A stretch of DNA of 64,000 nt from positions 157,272 to 221,271 of the forward strand of contig JAQGBZ010000077.1 of assembly GCA_034687125.1 (NCBI GenBank), given 5' to 3'. Below the pieces are notes generated by a model. That model saw nothing but the letters and a program-made list of their open reading frames with translations, made no database searches and was not told the DNA's origin. Source of the stretch: Neelides folsomi (taxonomy: Eukaryota; Arthropoda; Collembola; Neelipleona; Neelidae). The position numbers were made by a program, and so were the translations under genes. Each line of letters starts with the position of its first letter. Positions within the stretch are counted from its first letter, which is position 1. This document shows positions 1-13,220 of this stretch, in pieces.

Positions 1-26
1 ATATATCTATGTAATAATAGTATGGT

Positions 27-65
27 ACATATCGTATGAACATATCGTATGAACATATCGTATGT
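27..65. repeat. 13-bp tandem repeat, three units
   Basis: Three head-to-tail copies of acatatcgtatga, the last with one change. It lies in the intron upstream of the first visible SMYD4-like exon. No function seen. Confidence 0.7.
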
Positions 66-142
66 TCCAAGTTGAGAGAAATCCGTATATAGCACCTTGG
101 GAAAATCACTTTCTATTTCTCATGGAATTATCTCCATGTTAG

Positions 143-1929
143 GTATTTTGTAAATGGATCCGTGGTGGTGAGGACTGTGAGAAATATACGACCTGGTGAA
201 CCGGTCACTGAGAATTATGGACCGATTTATACGTGCGTTCGAAGAGAAGAAAGAAGAGAGGTTCAAAATTCGTTTCTTCGCATGTTAACTTTCCCCGCTT
301 TTGTAATTAACCTTATTTAATATAGGTAGTAATATAGCTAATTGAAACTAAGACTAATTTTTAATCTATAAAGGACATAGGCATATCAAGTTACATTTTA
401 CTTACTAAATTAGTTTCTTTTTTATTCATGTCCATACACGAATGTTGAATGTGTGTTTGTAGAACAACGCACTGAACGCGAAGCTCTTTTTTTTCAGTTT
501 TATTAATGATCCAAGCCATTAGTGCTTTTTTACTTTTGTTTCCTGTTTCCTTTCCTATTTTACATTAAATTCTTTAAATCATAGATTAAGAAAGAGCTTC
601 GAAAAGCGTTCATGCGTTATTTGAATGTTTTAAACTTTGAAGCCCATTCTTCATACATAAATAGTTGGGAAACTAAATACTTGGCATTCGTGTTTGATGA
701 GTGATTTACACCCTTTTGGATCCTACACAATATGAATGCTTTCAACAGTTTACTATTAATGTTTATAATAATGAATTATTTTGAAACAGGAAATGCTGAA
801 ACACTATAGGTAAGTATCATCTGAATTCACTTTTATTTGTAATACTTATACTATAAAATGTTTATTCATCCTTTGTGCAACTCAAAGTCTTCATTAAAAG
901 TATTATATTCATATGAGTTGGAAAAGTTGCCGTTCCACACATAAATAATAAAATAAAATATATCATTTAAAAGATTTACATGCAACTGCAAAGCATGTGA
1001 AGAAAATTGGCCATTATTTGAAGACTTTGGCGAGAGTCCTTTAGCCTTCCGTTGTTCACGCTGCAGAGCTCGACTTTGCACTTCTGAAGCCGAGTCCTTG
1101 GGGCTTGTGACTCGGTGTCCCAAATGTTCAAAGCCCAACAATGTTTTCAAAATGTTGAAAACTCTCGAAGGCACAGAATCAAAGTACAAGAAGGCGATGG
1201 ATCTCATTGAAATGGGCAAAAGAGAAAGCGCGTAAGTTTCCCCTTCATTAAATTGGAGAATATGAGTTTTTGAAATCCCCAGCCACCTTAGCGAGTCGTT
1301 TTTCGCTCTCTCGACCCAAGTGTAACAAAGTTTAATTTCACTCCATTAAAAAGTTTTGTGAAGGACCCCGGTCTTATTTCATCTAAAATTGCAACTTTTA
1401 ATCGTGAAAGAAACTTTTCACCAATTTTCTTTCTGAACAAGGTAAAAGCAATTATAATCAATTAAGTAGAGTAATTAGGCTGGGAATGATAGACCAATTA
1501 TCTAAAAGTGAGCTAGAAAATCCTTAATTCTCTTCCTCCCTCCTCCTTTTATGATTTATGAATCCACTGCTCAAAACGATGGTTTTAATGATGAAATAAG
1601 ATGATCCATTATTTTCTTGTTTTAATTAATAATTAATTAATGGTAATTTAATATAAATCTATTTTATTTAATGTCTTGTATAATAATTATGCATTGAAGC
1701 TCAAAATTGTTAGTAAATTTATTATCTGTTTAATTTAATAGCCATTATTTATTAAGTTGGACTAAACTTTCTATTGCTTAAATTGCATATTTTATCCGAC
1801 AGTGTCGGGATTTTATCAGAGTTGCTGATACTTTTCGATTCTCTCCTGGAACCACCTTTCCGGGATTTCTCGCTCTGCCAGGAGGGATTAAGAAAATGCT
1901 ATCTAAATCTGGGGAACCAGTCGAAATGA
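143..1929 (+). CDS. SMYD4: SMYD4-like SET and MYND domain protein, C-terminal part (partial)
   Basis: Three exons read by splice sites: 143-271, 974-1231 and 1803-1929 (stop TGA 1927-1929). The 5' part lies left of the window. The first exon encodes the end of a SET domain (RYFVNGSVVVRTVRNI, then ENYGP, the usual SAM/substrate-pocket end of SMYD proteins). The second encodes the Cys-rich post-SET (CNCKACEENWPLF) followed by two more CxxC pairs (RCSRC, RCPKC). The third gives the helical C-terminus (EPPFRDFSLCQEGLRKC). Phases agree across both junctions (phase 2 each time). The donor after 271 (GTTTCT) is weak and is the least certain boundary; the donor after 1231 (GTAAGT) is strong. Family members are predicted lysine methyltransferases or chaperone-linked regulators. 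Assignment to SMYD4 rather than another arthropod SMYD is by motif order only. Confidence 0.85.
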
Positions 1930-1936
1930 TTTGACG

Positions 1937-1942
1937 AATAAA
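1937..1942 (+). terminator. Candidate poly(A) signal of SMYD4-like gene
   Basis: AATAAA eight bases after the stop codon. The very short 3' UTR this implies is unusual, so a later signal may be the one used. Confidence 0.4.
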
Positions 1943-4036
1943 GACAGAGTTTGGTTTTCTTTTTTTATTTCGGTGAGATTCTATTGACGGTCTTTGTAAG
2001 GTAAACAAGGTCCGAAATATAAAAAAGTACATAATAATCATGTCAAACATTCAATTGAATTCAAAGAGACATTTCCCATGTAATTCTTAAAACTCACAGA
2101 CAAGTACTTGGAAAGCATATAATTTATTAATAATGTTAAATTACATTACATAATAAATATTACACATATCACACACTGCACCAAAATAACTATAATAATC
2201 ACAATTAGGTTGGTAAATACATAGTACAGTTAGATACATTTTTACATAGTGCATTTTAGGTGAATATTTTAATTTTAAATTAACTTGTAAAATAAACATA
2301 TTACGACAATTCAGCGAAAATGTATGATAAAGAATACATCCGATAAAATACACAATTTCCGATTCAATTCACTCAAATTAACTTTTTTCCCTATTCAAGC
2401 ATTCATCCATTCCAATTTTGATAACACAATGAGAATTTCTAAGAGTCCAAATGGAAAAAAAATAACAATGGAATACTCAAATGACATAATAGAACCATAT
2501 TCATAATACGTACCATACATACAAAATAAAAATTTCCTTATTTCAGATAGGCTCTGGTTTCATGTTTTCCTTCAAGAGATTCAAGACTGATAATACCCAA
2601 ACTGAGAGACAAGATTAAGAACGAAGTATAAGAAGTGTCAGAGTTGAGACTATAGTTTTTTGAATTATCTAATAATGGAGTTGAGAATTGTTAAAGGGTC
2701 GCAGCCAAGAGTTAAAGCCGCTCTAATCTAAAATATCTTTTGAGTGTATGTTTTATTATTATACGTCCAACTTTCCCCTTTCTTATTTCACCTTCACTCG
2801 GAAACAAATTCATTTCCCTGCTGTCAAGTTTCTTCCTCCGCTCTTTTCAATATTCATACATTCTCTTTCATGTAGAGTCTTACTGTTAGTTAGATTCGAG
2901 TGGAGCAGCGTTGGGACATAAATTTCCTTTTTATTATATTTTGAAGACTCCTTCATTCTCAAACAGGCCAGCTGTGTCATTTCTTACCGCTACTAAATTC
3001 TAACTTTATGACTTATTTATTCTCCATGTATTGTTACACATTATGTACAGTAGTAATTTGTAAGTTTATACAGATATACTTAACATGTATTGTGTTATTA
3101 TGGTTCTTTAAAGCTTAAGTGCAGTTGAACTTCAATTACTGAATCCTTTGACAATTCTTCCACGCATAATATTTAAATATCATTTGGAATTAAGCTAACG
3201 TCAACATAAAGTAGATGTTTTTTTTAAAATTGTCCTTCTAAATACACTGAATTTTAAATAACATACATACTACGTATAAAAACTAAAAATCACGAAATAT
3301 GCAGTAATTTAGGTACATTGTTCGTAAAAGTCACAATTATTATACGTATAGTTTTAGTAAATACATAGATTTCTAAAACATGGGCTAATGGGTTACTTCT
3401 TAATAGATAATTAGCTTTAATGGTGAATATTTAAACTTTTAAATACTGATGGACAGCGGATTTGAAGCATCTGATTGGAAATGCCCCACCAGTTTGAGAT
3501 TTTGACTAAAACACATGTCAAATAATTTGGGAGACAAACACACGCATAAATGTTAAGTTGTTTAGTTAAATAATTTTATATGAGTACTCAAACATTGGCA
3601 CATATACGCAAACAATGAATTGCCTCATCAAGTGAGCCATTGGGAATTGAATGAATATCTCAAAGGTTTCCCTAATTCTAACGGAATGTTTGTGGTGAGA
3701 GAATTTGGATTCCAATCATCTAGATATGATATTGAATTCATGACTAGACCCTAGGAAATTGCTAAATAGCTCTGTGTAATTCTTCATATTATTTTGAACG
3801 GGAGAAGTGATGAGATAAGGAGAAATCTACTCAATGGAATCTTTACACTTTTTATATGTACTGTAGCTGGATGTACAGCTGGATGTAGCTGGATGTATGT
3901 AGTTTTGTATTAGTATCGGTTATATTTAGTATATTCATGTTGTATCATATTAATAGATGTATTTGAGATTCTTATAGCTTCAAGCTTATAGTGTATTACA
4001 TTAGAGAATGTATATGGAGAGAATCCAATATACGGT
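1943..4036. other. Intergenic, between convergent 3' ends
   Basis: AT-rich DNA between the 3' ends of the SMYD4-like gene (+) and Cbp53E (-). It must hold both 3' UTRs. No conserved coding segment or RNA gene recognised on either strand. Confidence 0.6.
3865..3898. repeat. Short tandem repeat, three units of 10-12 bp
   Basis: Three consecutive copies of agctggatgt with 0-2 extra bases between them, in the presumed 3' flank of Cbp53E. No function seen. Confidence 0.6.
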
Positions 4037-7000
4037 TCACTCATCCGTCGTCTGTTTGGAGAGGGCAAGAAGGATCATCGTTAGCTCCTTCTTGTTGATT
4101 TTCCCATCACGGTTGAAATCACAGCCCTGGAGGATTGTGTCTTCAAAGTCCTGCAGGTCGTGAGCGTCATAGTCCTTAAATGGAAAAAAACGTCTAATTC
4201 GCCATCGGAACTACTAAAGGAAAAGCCGATACCCTCTTGGCGAGCTCGAGGAGGTCCTTGAGAAATCCTCTTAACTCCTCGTTCTCTATCGTTCCATTGT
4301 TGTCCTTTCGACCATGGAGAGAATATAAAGAAGTACAATAATTAGATTCAAACCACTGTAAGAATATCAATTTCAAAAAAACCAATTTATTTCAACTCGT
4401 CAAATATTGGAAATGTCGAATTGCCTCAGGAATATTCGTAACGTCTATCGCTCAATACACCCAATAATAATATAAATGTGGTATATGGGAGTTTATTTCT
4501 TAACTTTCTTTTCTCTCACTTTTTTTCGCAATTAAATTTTTCGAAATGAATCATTATGAAAGTACAAAGTAATACGATTTAAGTCTGTCAGTCATTTAAC
4601 AAAAGTTCTAATGACCAATGTTCCGATAGAAGGAAAATATATTTGTGAATTAATCACCCACGGAAAGATAGACAATATTTGAGAGCTGTCGTTATTCATT
4701 AAATGAACGTTCAGTGATGAAAATTTTAATTATTTGACATTAATTCACTACTAATTTAGTTCATCGACATGTGCAGAATTTCTCAAATAGAATGGAGTGT
4801 GAAATATGGAAAGAGAAAACTTACTCGATCGTAGAGGGCAAAAACACGTTCAATGTCTTCCTTTGTCAGCTTCGTCGCTCCCTAAGGTTGAGAATGAAAA
4901 CAACAATATAGAGGTCATAATTGAATTGGTCTTATCGGAATGCAAATGCGTCCGACTTGTAACGGCTGCGCACCCTCATTGATCTTACGAAATTGATTGA
5001 TTATCTCTTTTTTCCATAAAGCCAATTAACCTTCCGAAGCTTTCTTTCCTTTCTCCGAATAATTAGGGAGGATGCGGGAAGGGCTCTTGACATTGAAGTT
5101 AATCGATCTTGACTCTTAAGTCTCACTATTACAAACACGCGGGCGACAAGGGGAGGAGAACCCAAATGAATTGGTTATAAGAACCCTCCACTATTTTTTG
5201 TTTACCCTCCCAAGTTGGTGGACGCCTAATCTAAATTGACGAGACTAAATTACCATTTTTTATTAGACCTATAAAGGCATTATAGAACCTACGTGAGTCA
5301 ACTTTTTTATATATTAATTGGGCATTTCAAACATTAAGTTTTGTTTTAGCTATGTTCTATTATGTCCTGTAAAACTTGCTAAATAAGGTCTGTGTGTATT
5401 CTTATATTATTTTTAACAACATCAATTATGCCGCAATTTAAGTAATTGGATTTGCTCAAGGCTTTCTATCTTGATAGTATTTTCACCATTCTAACGCAGC
5501 AATTTAATTGCTTTAGTGTTGGTGTGATGAAACAAACACGTCACTATTAAAGGGCGTTTTTGCTTAATGTCACATGATTATTTAATGGAAATCTGAATCA
5601 TAAAAATGTTATTTTTGATTGATTAGTTACATGTATCAGGCCATGTACCATATAAATATTTTACTATCCTCCTTTCAGGATTACTTTATGGCTATATGAA
5701 CCGATACAAAAATTAGTATTTAGTATTATGATATTTTAACATGTTATTGATTTCAATTTCATAAAAATGTTATTTGATAAATAATATGGTAATATTGATA
5801 TGTCGTAATATGACGCTTAATTTAATAGAGTACAGAGCAGAATTGAGCTCGTGTTTTTTTGTATTACGTTCTTCTGACATTTGATTTCTCCTCAATGAAA
5901 TATGTGAAAGTTGACAAGAAGTATTGAATTTGAAAATTTAGTTATATAACATTATGAATTATTAAAAAAGCAAACAAATGTTACTTTGTTCCTCCTACTA
6001 AATACATAATTAATATTTTTGATATGCCTCTTTAAATACCATATTTATTGGTATGCTTTATAATGAGGAAGTAGAGTTTAGAAAAGAGTTAAATGTTAAA
6101 GAATATGCGTATACTTTTAATAAAAAGAAAATGAGCTGCGGTTGCATGTTAAGAAAGAAATGTTTGGGTTCTCCCCACGTCATGTCAGTCGATTATTCCT
6201 CATAGGAATATTAAAACGACCATTCCTACTTGTTTAGTGATATTGTGGGGGATATTTTTTAAACTATTCCCTTTCCTTCCACGTGGACTGAATCGCATGA
6301 GTAATTAGAATTATTGTAAATAGGTTTACTCTATGTTAGAGAATGGGTATTATCGGAATGATTTAAATAAGTGGGGAGAAGTGTGATGCTTTTGAGTACG
6401 AAACAAGTAGGGCACCACGAAACAAGAAAGGTCAAACATTTACACGAGGGGCGAAAGGGCGAAGAAGGGCGAGCAGTGAAAGCAAAAGCGTAAGAGTGTG
6501 AGAATTATTAAAAAAGAGTACAAAAGTCACTTACTTCAAGTCCTTCCTGCATAAGCGAAAGAATGGAAGGTACAATAAGAATGAGATATAAAAATTGTAA
6601 ATTGTAGGTTAAATTATGTGTTAAAAGAGGTTGACTCTCCAAATTAATTATTAAGTACATTTACGATACATAATAGTTTTATAAAATTTTATGTATAAAA
6701 TCGCGGATCATAAAAATTATGTTTATTATTGGAAAAAAGTGATTAGTTTTAAAATTCATCAATCTTGAAAACTCTTAGTCCACCAATATGAGGCAAGAGA
6801 GAAAGAGAAATATTTGATATATTGATCAATAGAGTTAATGACGAGAACAAAGATAAATAAAATGTAATTGCTCAATTAAGTAGGATGAGTGTGTTTGATT
6901 GTAAGGGAAATGAGCAGGAAGCAACGACACTCATGCAGGAGAATTAATTACAGATATTTAATAGAATATAATTGAAAGATAAATATTGCTTGTAACACGG

Positions 7001-10000
7001 CAAGAATCTGTTCGATGCGAGACGGCAAATTTTTCGTTTTAAAAACAATGTAAACGACGATCGGGCAAAATCGGGCTTTTGAGAAAAGAAAATCCACACA
7101 AGAAAACGAGAAGAGTCATTTATTGATGCCAGTGCGTAGGAAAAGTTGAGGAGGATTTTTACGGGAATAAGATAAAGTTACCGTACCTTTCTCACCTTGA
7201 AAACTTGTCGACAGAGGAAGTTTTCTTTCACCGGAAGAAGCCTAAACAAGTAAAGGTTCATTCATGAGTTCCCTTCCTTTATCCGATTTACTTGAGATAT
7301 GTACATAAGTAAATAAAAGTAGTTGTAGTAATATGATTGTATGGTTTGAATAGGAAACTCACTTTGCCATCTCCGACAGCTGCAGCTTCCCATCCTTGTT
7401 CGCATCGAAGACCTGGAGCTGAAAATGAAATTGTTTGTTCTGATAAGTTCCGCTTAACCCTTTCCTTCTTTTTCATTCTTAGCATTGTAATTAAAGGAAG
7501 AAGATTCAAAAACAGGGAACTATAATCATGATAACTCCTAGGCTCATAAAAGAACTTTCGCTTTCTCTAAGCCGAGTTTGAGTTTGAAAGTTTGAAATAA
7601 GAAGGATTCAATTATTCTACCAAGGATTGTAAATTGGATGTAGGGCATGTTTTTGTAAAAATGTTATATCTTAGGAAAAATGGTGAGTTTTCCGTTTCCC
7701 ACACTCACCATCGTGTCGGTGTATTCGATGAGTTTGTCTTCTGTCACATCATTGATCTTCTTCGCCTCACGCAACAAATCTCGGAGGAAGTTCTAGAGGA
7801 AGTTTATTATTCCATTATTCTCTTTCTTACATTATTTTGGAAAGATGAGCAAATGAAAGACTTTTAGCATTTCCCACATTGCTCATACAATAAATAGCAA
7901 TTTTTCACTTCTCACACTTCATCTATTTTTAATATGTTGAGGAACATTTATGCCTGGGATATTTCCGGTTAGGTGAATTCGTTTAATCATCCCCCACTCC
8001 CAGAAACAGGGCAGAGATAAAATAATAAAATTCAATGGGCGAAAGATATGGAGATGAAAATGAGAAATATGAGAGCTGAGGAATTTTGTAAAATTGGAAA
8101 CCGAGCCGTAAACTTATGGTAGTGATGAGAAAAGTTTTGGGTTGAGTAAAGAGGATTTGGGATATTTTAAAAGCATAGAGAGGAAATCGGAGAATTTAAG
8201 GGAAACCCTCTCAAAGGTTGGGAGATCATGCAAGTGGAAAATCGACCATTATTCAGATGGGAAGAAAAGGAGATGGCTGCCAACTGTGGATGAACCGCAC
8301 TTGAGAAGATTCCTCATAAATTACAAGTAGGAACAAGTCCCTAAAACCGCAAGCGAATAATTCATTCAAGAATTTCTCATCTGAACCTTCAACTCGTCAG
8401 CTTCGATGAACCCGCTCCCATCGCTATCATACTCGCGCCAAATCTAAAGTGAATAATTGAACACAATTGAGTTTAGAGCGTTAACACGGAAATTATCTTT
8501 ACACTCAGACTAAATGTTCTGTACATTTGAAGTGATAAAACGGATACCGGGTAATTGGTACCAGGTGCATATTTTGATCCAATAATGACTCTGAACATTA
8601 ATGCTCGGAGACAAAAGGAAGATTTGAAATATGACTATAATAAACTGTCTTTCTCTCTCTTACCTTCATGAACTCAACGCTCGACTCCAGAGGATTATCG
8701 AAGCGGAAAAGGAGAAGAAAGTTTTCCTCCATCGGCAACAATTGGGCAAGCTGGTGAGAGGAAAAGTTGTTTTGGGTGGAATCAAAAGGGGTTTATGTGG
8801 CTTACCTCTCGGATGTCAATTTTTCCATCTCGGTTGTCATCATAGGCTTCCATAAAGCACTGCTTTAGTTCTGCCAACATCGCGTCCGACACAACCTATG
8901 AAAATATTCAAGAAATTCCCGACCGTCTCAAGAGATCTATTCAACTCACCTCGGGTCCTGAATCAACAGAGTTGACACTTGACACAAATTCCCGGAGGAA
9001 ACAGTCCAACTCCGTTCCCTCAATGTTTCCATTTCCTGTGTGCATTAAATTGGGTACATTAGTTATATGGTACATATACCATACATGTCTGTATAGCTTG
9101 AGACTTTCTCCAGACTTTTTAACCCCTGACTTCACAGACTTCACACCCTTATGCAAAATTGAACATTTCTTCCTTTTTTGTCAAGTTCTTAGGTTTAAAG
9201 GTTTATAATCCTATAGATTTCCCTTATCTGAAGAAAACTACTTACAATTTCCAAAGTGTTAAAGTTTTATATTCTTACATTTAACTATAATTATTTTATG
9301 CTCAAAATGTGCATGTTTTAACATTACAAATTGTTCTCATTTCACATTAATTTTTAATTTGATTAGAAAAGTTTCACATGTGATTGTTCTAATTATACAT
9401 AATGGCTGCTCTCGTTTTAGATATATCACATATAATATTCTTGAAATATAATATAACTTATTAAAAATGTAAATTGTTGGCCTTGAAGATTAGTTGAAGA
9501 ATTTACGAAATTCATTAAAAAAATAACTTTTAGAGAGCATTAGCACACAAAGAAAGGATAATTTTTATTATAATGGGCATAAAATCATTGTTTGTAATGA
9601 ACTTTAAGATTTGCCTACTCAAATTGACTGAGGAAGCAAAATTTTACTTTTTCTCTGAGGAATGAATAATCTTTTGAAAATTGTTAAATCAAGTTACGAA
9701 CTTTTCTATTCTTTAAACCTAATACTTACAAATTGGTGGTAACTTTAATAACTGTCCTTAATTTTGAGTGTGTTTCTAAAAAATCTAAAGGGTAAAGACT
9801 TCAGAACTTGTTAAGGAAGTTAAAAGGAAATCCTTAGAAAATTTACATAACAAAATGATCCCAGCTCCTAGTAAAAGCTTTATAATGAAATTATTTGCGG
9901 GGAAAGGGAAGTTAATACGTTAATAGCGCTGTAAAGAGATTGCTTAATTTAAATCAACTCTCACCATCTTTATCATAGTGGCTCCAAACTTCCATGAACT

Positions 10001-10668
10001 GGTTAGCCGTAAGCTTCTTTAACTCGTGGCTCTTTGGGTCTCTAAATTGCCGCATGAAGTTGGCGCACTTGTCAATGTTCGACTATTAATTCAAAATAAT
10101 TAGCATTAGCAATTAATTTAATCTTTTTCACTCATGTCGTCCATAATTGCTCCTTTATCTTTCATTAGAAATACACCTTAGGGAAATACGACCTCCATTC
10201 TAATTTACATCTTTCCATGCAAAATACAATTACTGTTATGTAAAATGAAAATAAATTAAAGCTCAGCAAGTTGTATCTCCAACATGGCTCAAATATTTCA
10301 ATATTTCTTATTCTTATAAACTTTTGCTTTTTTACATCATGTTAAAGATAATTTTAATTACATAAAATTTATTCTAAAAATTGCATAATTTGTTCGTTAA
10401 AAATCTCCATATTTATGAAAGTAATTCAATAAAAACTAAGAGCTGAGAATGTGAGTGTTTTGTTTCCTCAATTTCGCCATATAGAAGGAAAGGGAGAAAG
10501 CACTCGAGCAATCTAAATTTGAAAATTTCCATAAAACTGGTGGCTGGGGGAGGTAAGACGAAGGTGAAAGATGTTCTAAAATATCACAGGTGTAATAAAT
10601 GAAAAGAATGAGAAGTGAACCTTGAGCTCTGAAGCGGACGGGCTGCTCGTCATCGTGGCTCCAGACAT
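4037..10668 (-). CDS. Cbp53E: Calbindin-32 / Cbp53E, six EF-hand calcium-binding protein
   Basis: Complete gene, 12 coding exons (5'->3'): 10621-10668, 9965-10082, 8950-9035, 8806-8895, 8664-8750, 8387-8443, 7709-7792, 7363-7418, 7196-7241, 4825-4881, 4233-4304, 4037-4174; 312 residues. All phases match. Six EF-hand loops, each with acidic position 1 and Glu at position 12: residues about 53-64 (DKDGNGNIEGTE), 103-114, 149-160, 195-206, 242-253 and 286-297 (DFNRDGKINKKE). It is cytosolic and related to vertebrate calbindin D28k, calretinin and secretagogin; in insects Cbp53E is a neuronal and muscle Ca2+ buffer. Here the sixth loop looks canonical, whereas EF2 and EF6 are degenerate in calbindin D28k. 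The longest intron is 7242-side to 4881 and carries a candidate microexon (6535-6546). Several donors are GTTCAN rather than GTAAG. Confidence 0.95.
6535..6546 (-). other. Cbp53E: Candidate 12-nt in-frame microexon of Cbp53E
   Basis: On the minus strand a pyrimidine-rich tract ending ttatgcag precedes GAAGGACTTGAA, followed directly by a strong GTAAGT donor. It lies between exons 7196-7241 and 4825-4881, both of which join in phase 0, so inclusion adds exactly Glu-Gly-Leu-Glu between EF-hands 4 and 5 (after VFK, before GATKL) without shifting frame. This is inferred from splice sites alone. Skipping it also gives the standard family sequence, so it would be alternative. Confidence 0.55.
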
Positions 10669-13220
10669 TTTCGTAAACGTGTGCGAGGCAAGAGGTTTGA
10701 TGAAGTAGTGACCAAGAGCCGCGAGGCCCTCACCGTTTTGTGTAGGGAGTGGAGAAGGCGCAGAAGGCCCAGCTCAAAGGTCTCACTCGGGTGTCCGTAA
10801 TGAGGAACGGGAATGTCTCTGGTACATTGGCGAGGTTCCCTCAAGTGAATTATGAAGGATCCTCTCACTCCAAGCGGCGGACTCGAGGTCGGAACAACTC
10901 CCATGAGGAGGAACCATCTCGTGCACATATCTATCCATGTACTAAATGTATGTAAGTAGAACCATCATTTGTTCAACTATTCACCAGGACCGTACTAGGA
11001 GTATAAGTATCCTACATAGTATGCCTAAGTATATAGTAAATAATAATGTTCCGTATGCAAAGGAGTGTATTTGATGAAAAGAAAAACTTTCTTTGTCAAA
11101 ATCCTTCTTTGAGATGAATATTCAAAGGGTTCTTTCTTTCATCAGTCATCACTCATCATTTTGCCTTCCCACCGTCCTGTGGGGTCGACCGTTTCTCTCC
11201 CGGCTTTATTCATCTCCTTCCTTTACATTTAATTCCGACCATTTCCGAGATTTGTTTTATAAATTGGCACCGGCCTATTTTATTGAATGTGAGAGGAAGT
11301 GGATTGTTTGAATATTTCCATTCAACCGTACAGAGGACATTTACAGTCGCATGAGCGGGGAGCGAAGGGAAAATCAATAATTGCTCTATATGCCCCAAAA
11401 CAACAATCAAGGTCTTTCAAAAGTCTCAACGATCTGACGGTTCTTCCACAGAGAGTTTCCAAATACAAAATGAACAATACCACTTGGAGATTAACTGTTA
11501 AAACCTATTACAATACCAATAAACAACATCAGGAGAAAATTGAAATATTGGATTTAATAGCCATTTCTTTCATTTCATTTTACAACGTGAATTTATTACA
11601 TGAACAAGCCATTAATATTTTATCAAACATTTAGCCTTTTTGACAATGTCAATAAATTGAAAAAAAATGTCAAAAATGATATTTAAATTTAATAGCCCAA
11701 GTGGGCAATTTTATATAGAAAATGGCCAAATTCCTTTAATATTTGTTTTCAAATGACTGGGTTGGAGAATATCTTCCTAATACTTGTAGAATAGATAGTC
11801 ACATTGTGTATTCAAGAACTCTTTCTCAAAAGTCATCTTGCTCTTTTATTCAATTGAATTGAACTCAATGACGACGATTCCCTGATTCGATTCTACGACC
11901 GGATACGCTCATTTTATTTCATTCCGACATGTGTATCCGTTCATCCATTCCCTTTCCCGATATATTTCCCTTTATTTATTTCAAAGAAATGAAGAGCGAA
12001 ATTACATAAATACAGATACTTAACGTAAGTACTATTTGCATCCTCCTCAATTTATCGTGGAACTTAACACGTGGATGATTATTTACATTGAAAATCATTG
12101 AGTGGAAACGAGGAGTAAATAAATGGGCAGAATGTTTATAAATAAACAATAAAACCATGTGTAATCATTTGGGTGAAGTGCGAAGATGTCAACTGAAAAT
12201 GTCAGAGCCAAAGGGATAAAACGGCTCTTGACTTTGACACATGACCTAGTCTTGTTTCAACTTGGAGTAATTGCAAATAGAGTCAAGGATGCTTGAAGAA
12301 AATTGAAAGTGAAAAGGATTCATTCCGCTATCTAATAACTATACTATTATTATCCATTCCAGCTTACTTTACAGGTATATCAACAAAGCATAGTATACAT
12401 TATAAAAACTAGGGCTTTGATATTATTTGTTCCTTGTTAAGTTTACACACAGAGCATTTGTATTTATGTAGGGGAAAACAACTTTGTTTACTATACCGTT
12501 GTTTAGACTTGACATATAAGAAAGTTTTTATTTACAGCTTATGTCTGTTGGATAACTTGTCACTAGATAAATTGACAAGTTTTTTTTCAGTAGAAAAAAG
12601 ATAATTGAGTCTTTACTAAATATAAAGGCGGCACAATTTGAGTGTCTTTCCCCTCAAAAAGAGATTTGTTATTGGAGGAGGACGGAGTGACAGGATGAGA
12701 GAGGAGGAATAAAATTCCCATTCCACCAACTCCTTACAATCACAAAAGAAGTGATCTGTGGACCTATGGGAGTGTAAAATTGAAGCATTCATAGGGAGCG
12801 AACGTGTAAAGTGGAAGGTAATAGGCAAGAGGGTCCGTCACCCTAAAAAGCAGAACAGATGGGGTCTATTTTCTTTGGAGAGGGTCTGGGTGATCTCCCT
12901 GGTTGTTGGCTCCGGGTGGAGTAGAGGAAGATGTGAGGCTAATTGCATCTCCGATTCATAACTGATCCTCAATGGCATACCTCTCTGGTACTATCTTCCA
13001 TGTACTAATCTTCATGTTGTCATCTGTATATCTCCTCCTCTTGTACAGGAGGTCGGAGATGACAAGGATATACAGGATGATGAAGATCTGAAGACGATAT
13101 GATCTTGTAAGCCACACTTGGCATTGGCACTCGCCCCTACTTGAGAGGAGGACAGGAGATGAAGAGCTATTCTTGAATTCCTTCCCTCACTACGTGTCCT
13201 AACTGGCGAAAGAGGCGGTC
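10669..13220. other. Intergenic, between divergent genes Cbp53E (-) and FReP (+)
   Basis: Holds the 5' flanks and any non-coding first exons of both genes. Open frames here (for example 11299-11634) have no splice or codon pattern I would trust. An imperfect palindrome, ctgtatatc ... gatatacag, lies near 13027-13075. No promoter element identified with confidence. Confidence 0.5.

Noticed and set aside
866..1219. 117-codon minus-strand open frame
   Set aside because: It is antisense to the SMYD4-like exon 974-1231, whose plus-strand frame has the CxC/CxxC zinc pattern and agreeing splice phases.
11299..11634. 111-codon plus-strand frame
   Set aside because: AT-rich Asn/Lys/Tyr/Ile composition, no splice or family signal; expected by chance in this composition.
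13024..13078. Imperfect palindrome upstream of the fibrinogen-related gene
   Set aside because: Arms are only nine bases and embedded in repeated gga/tcc words; no regulatory family fits.
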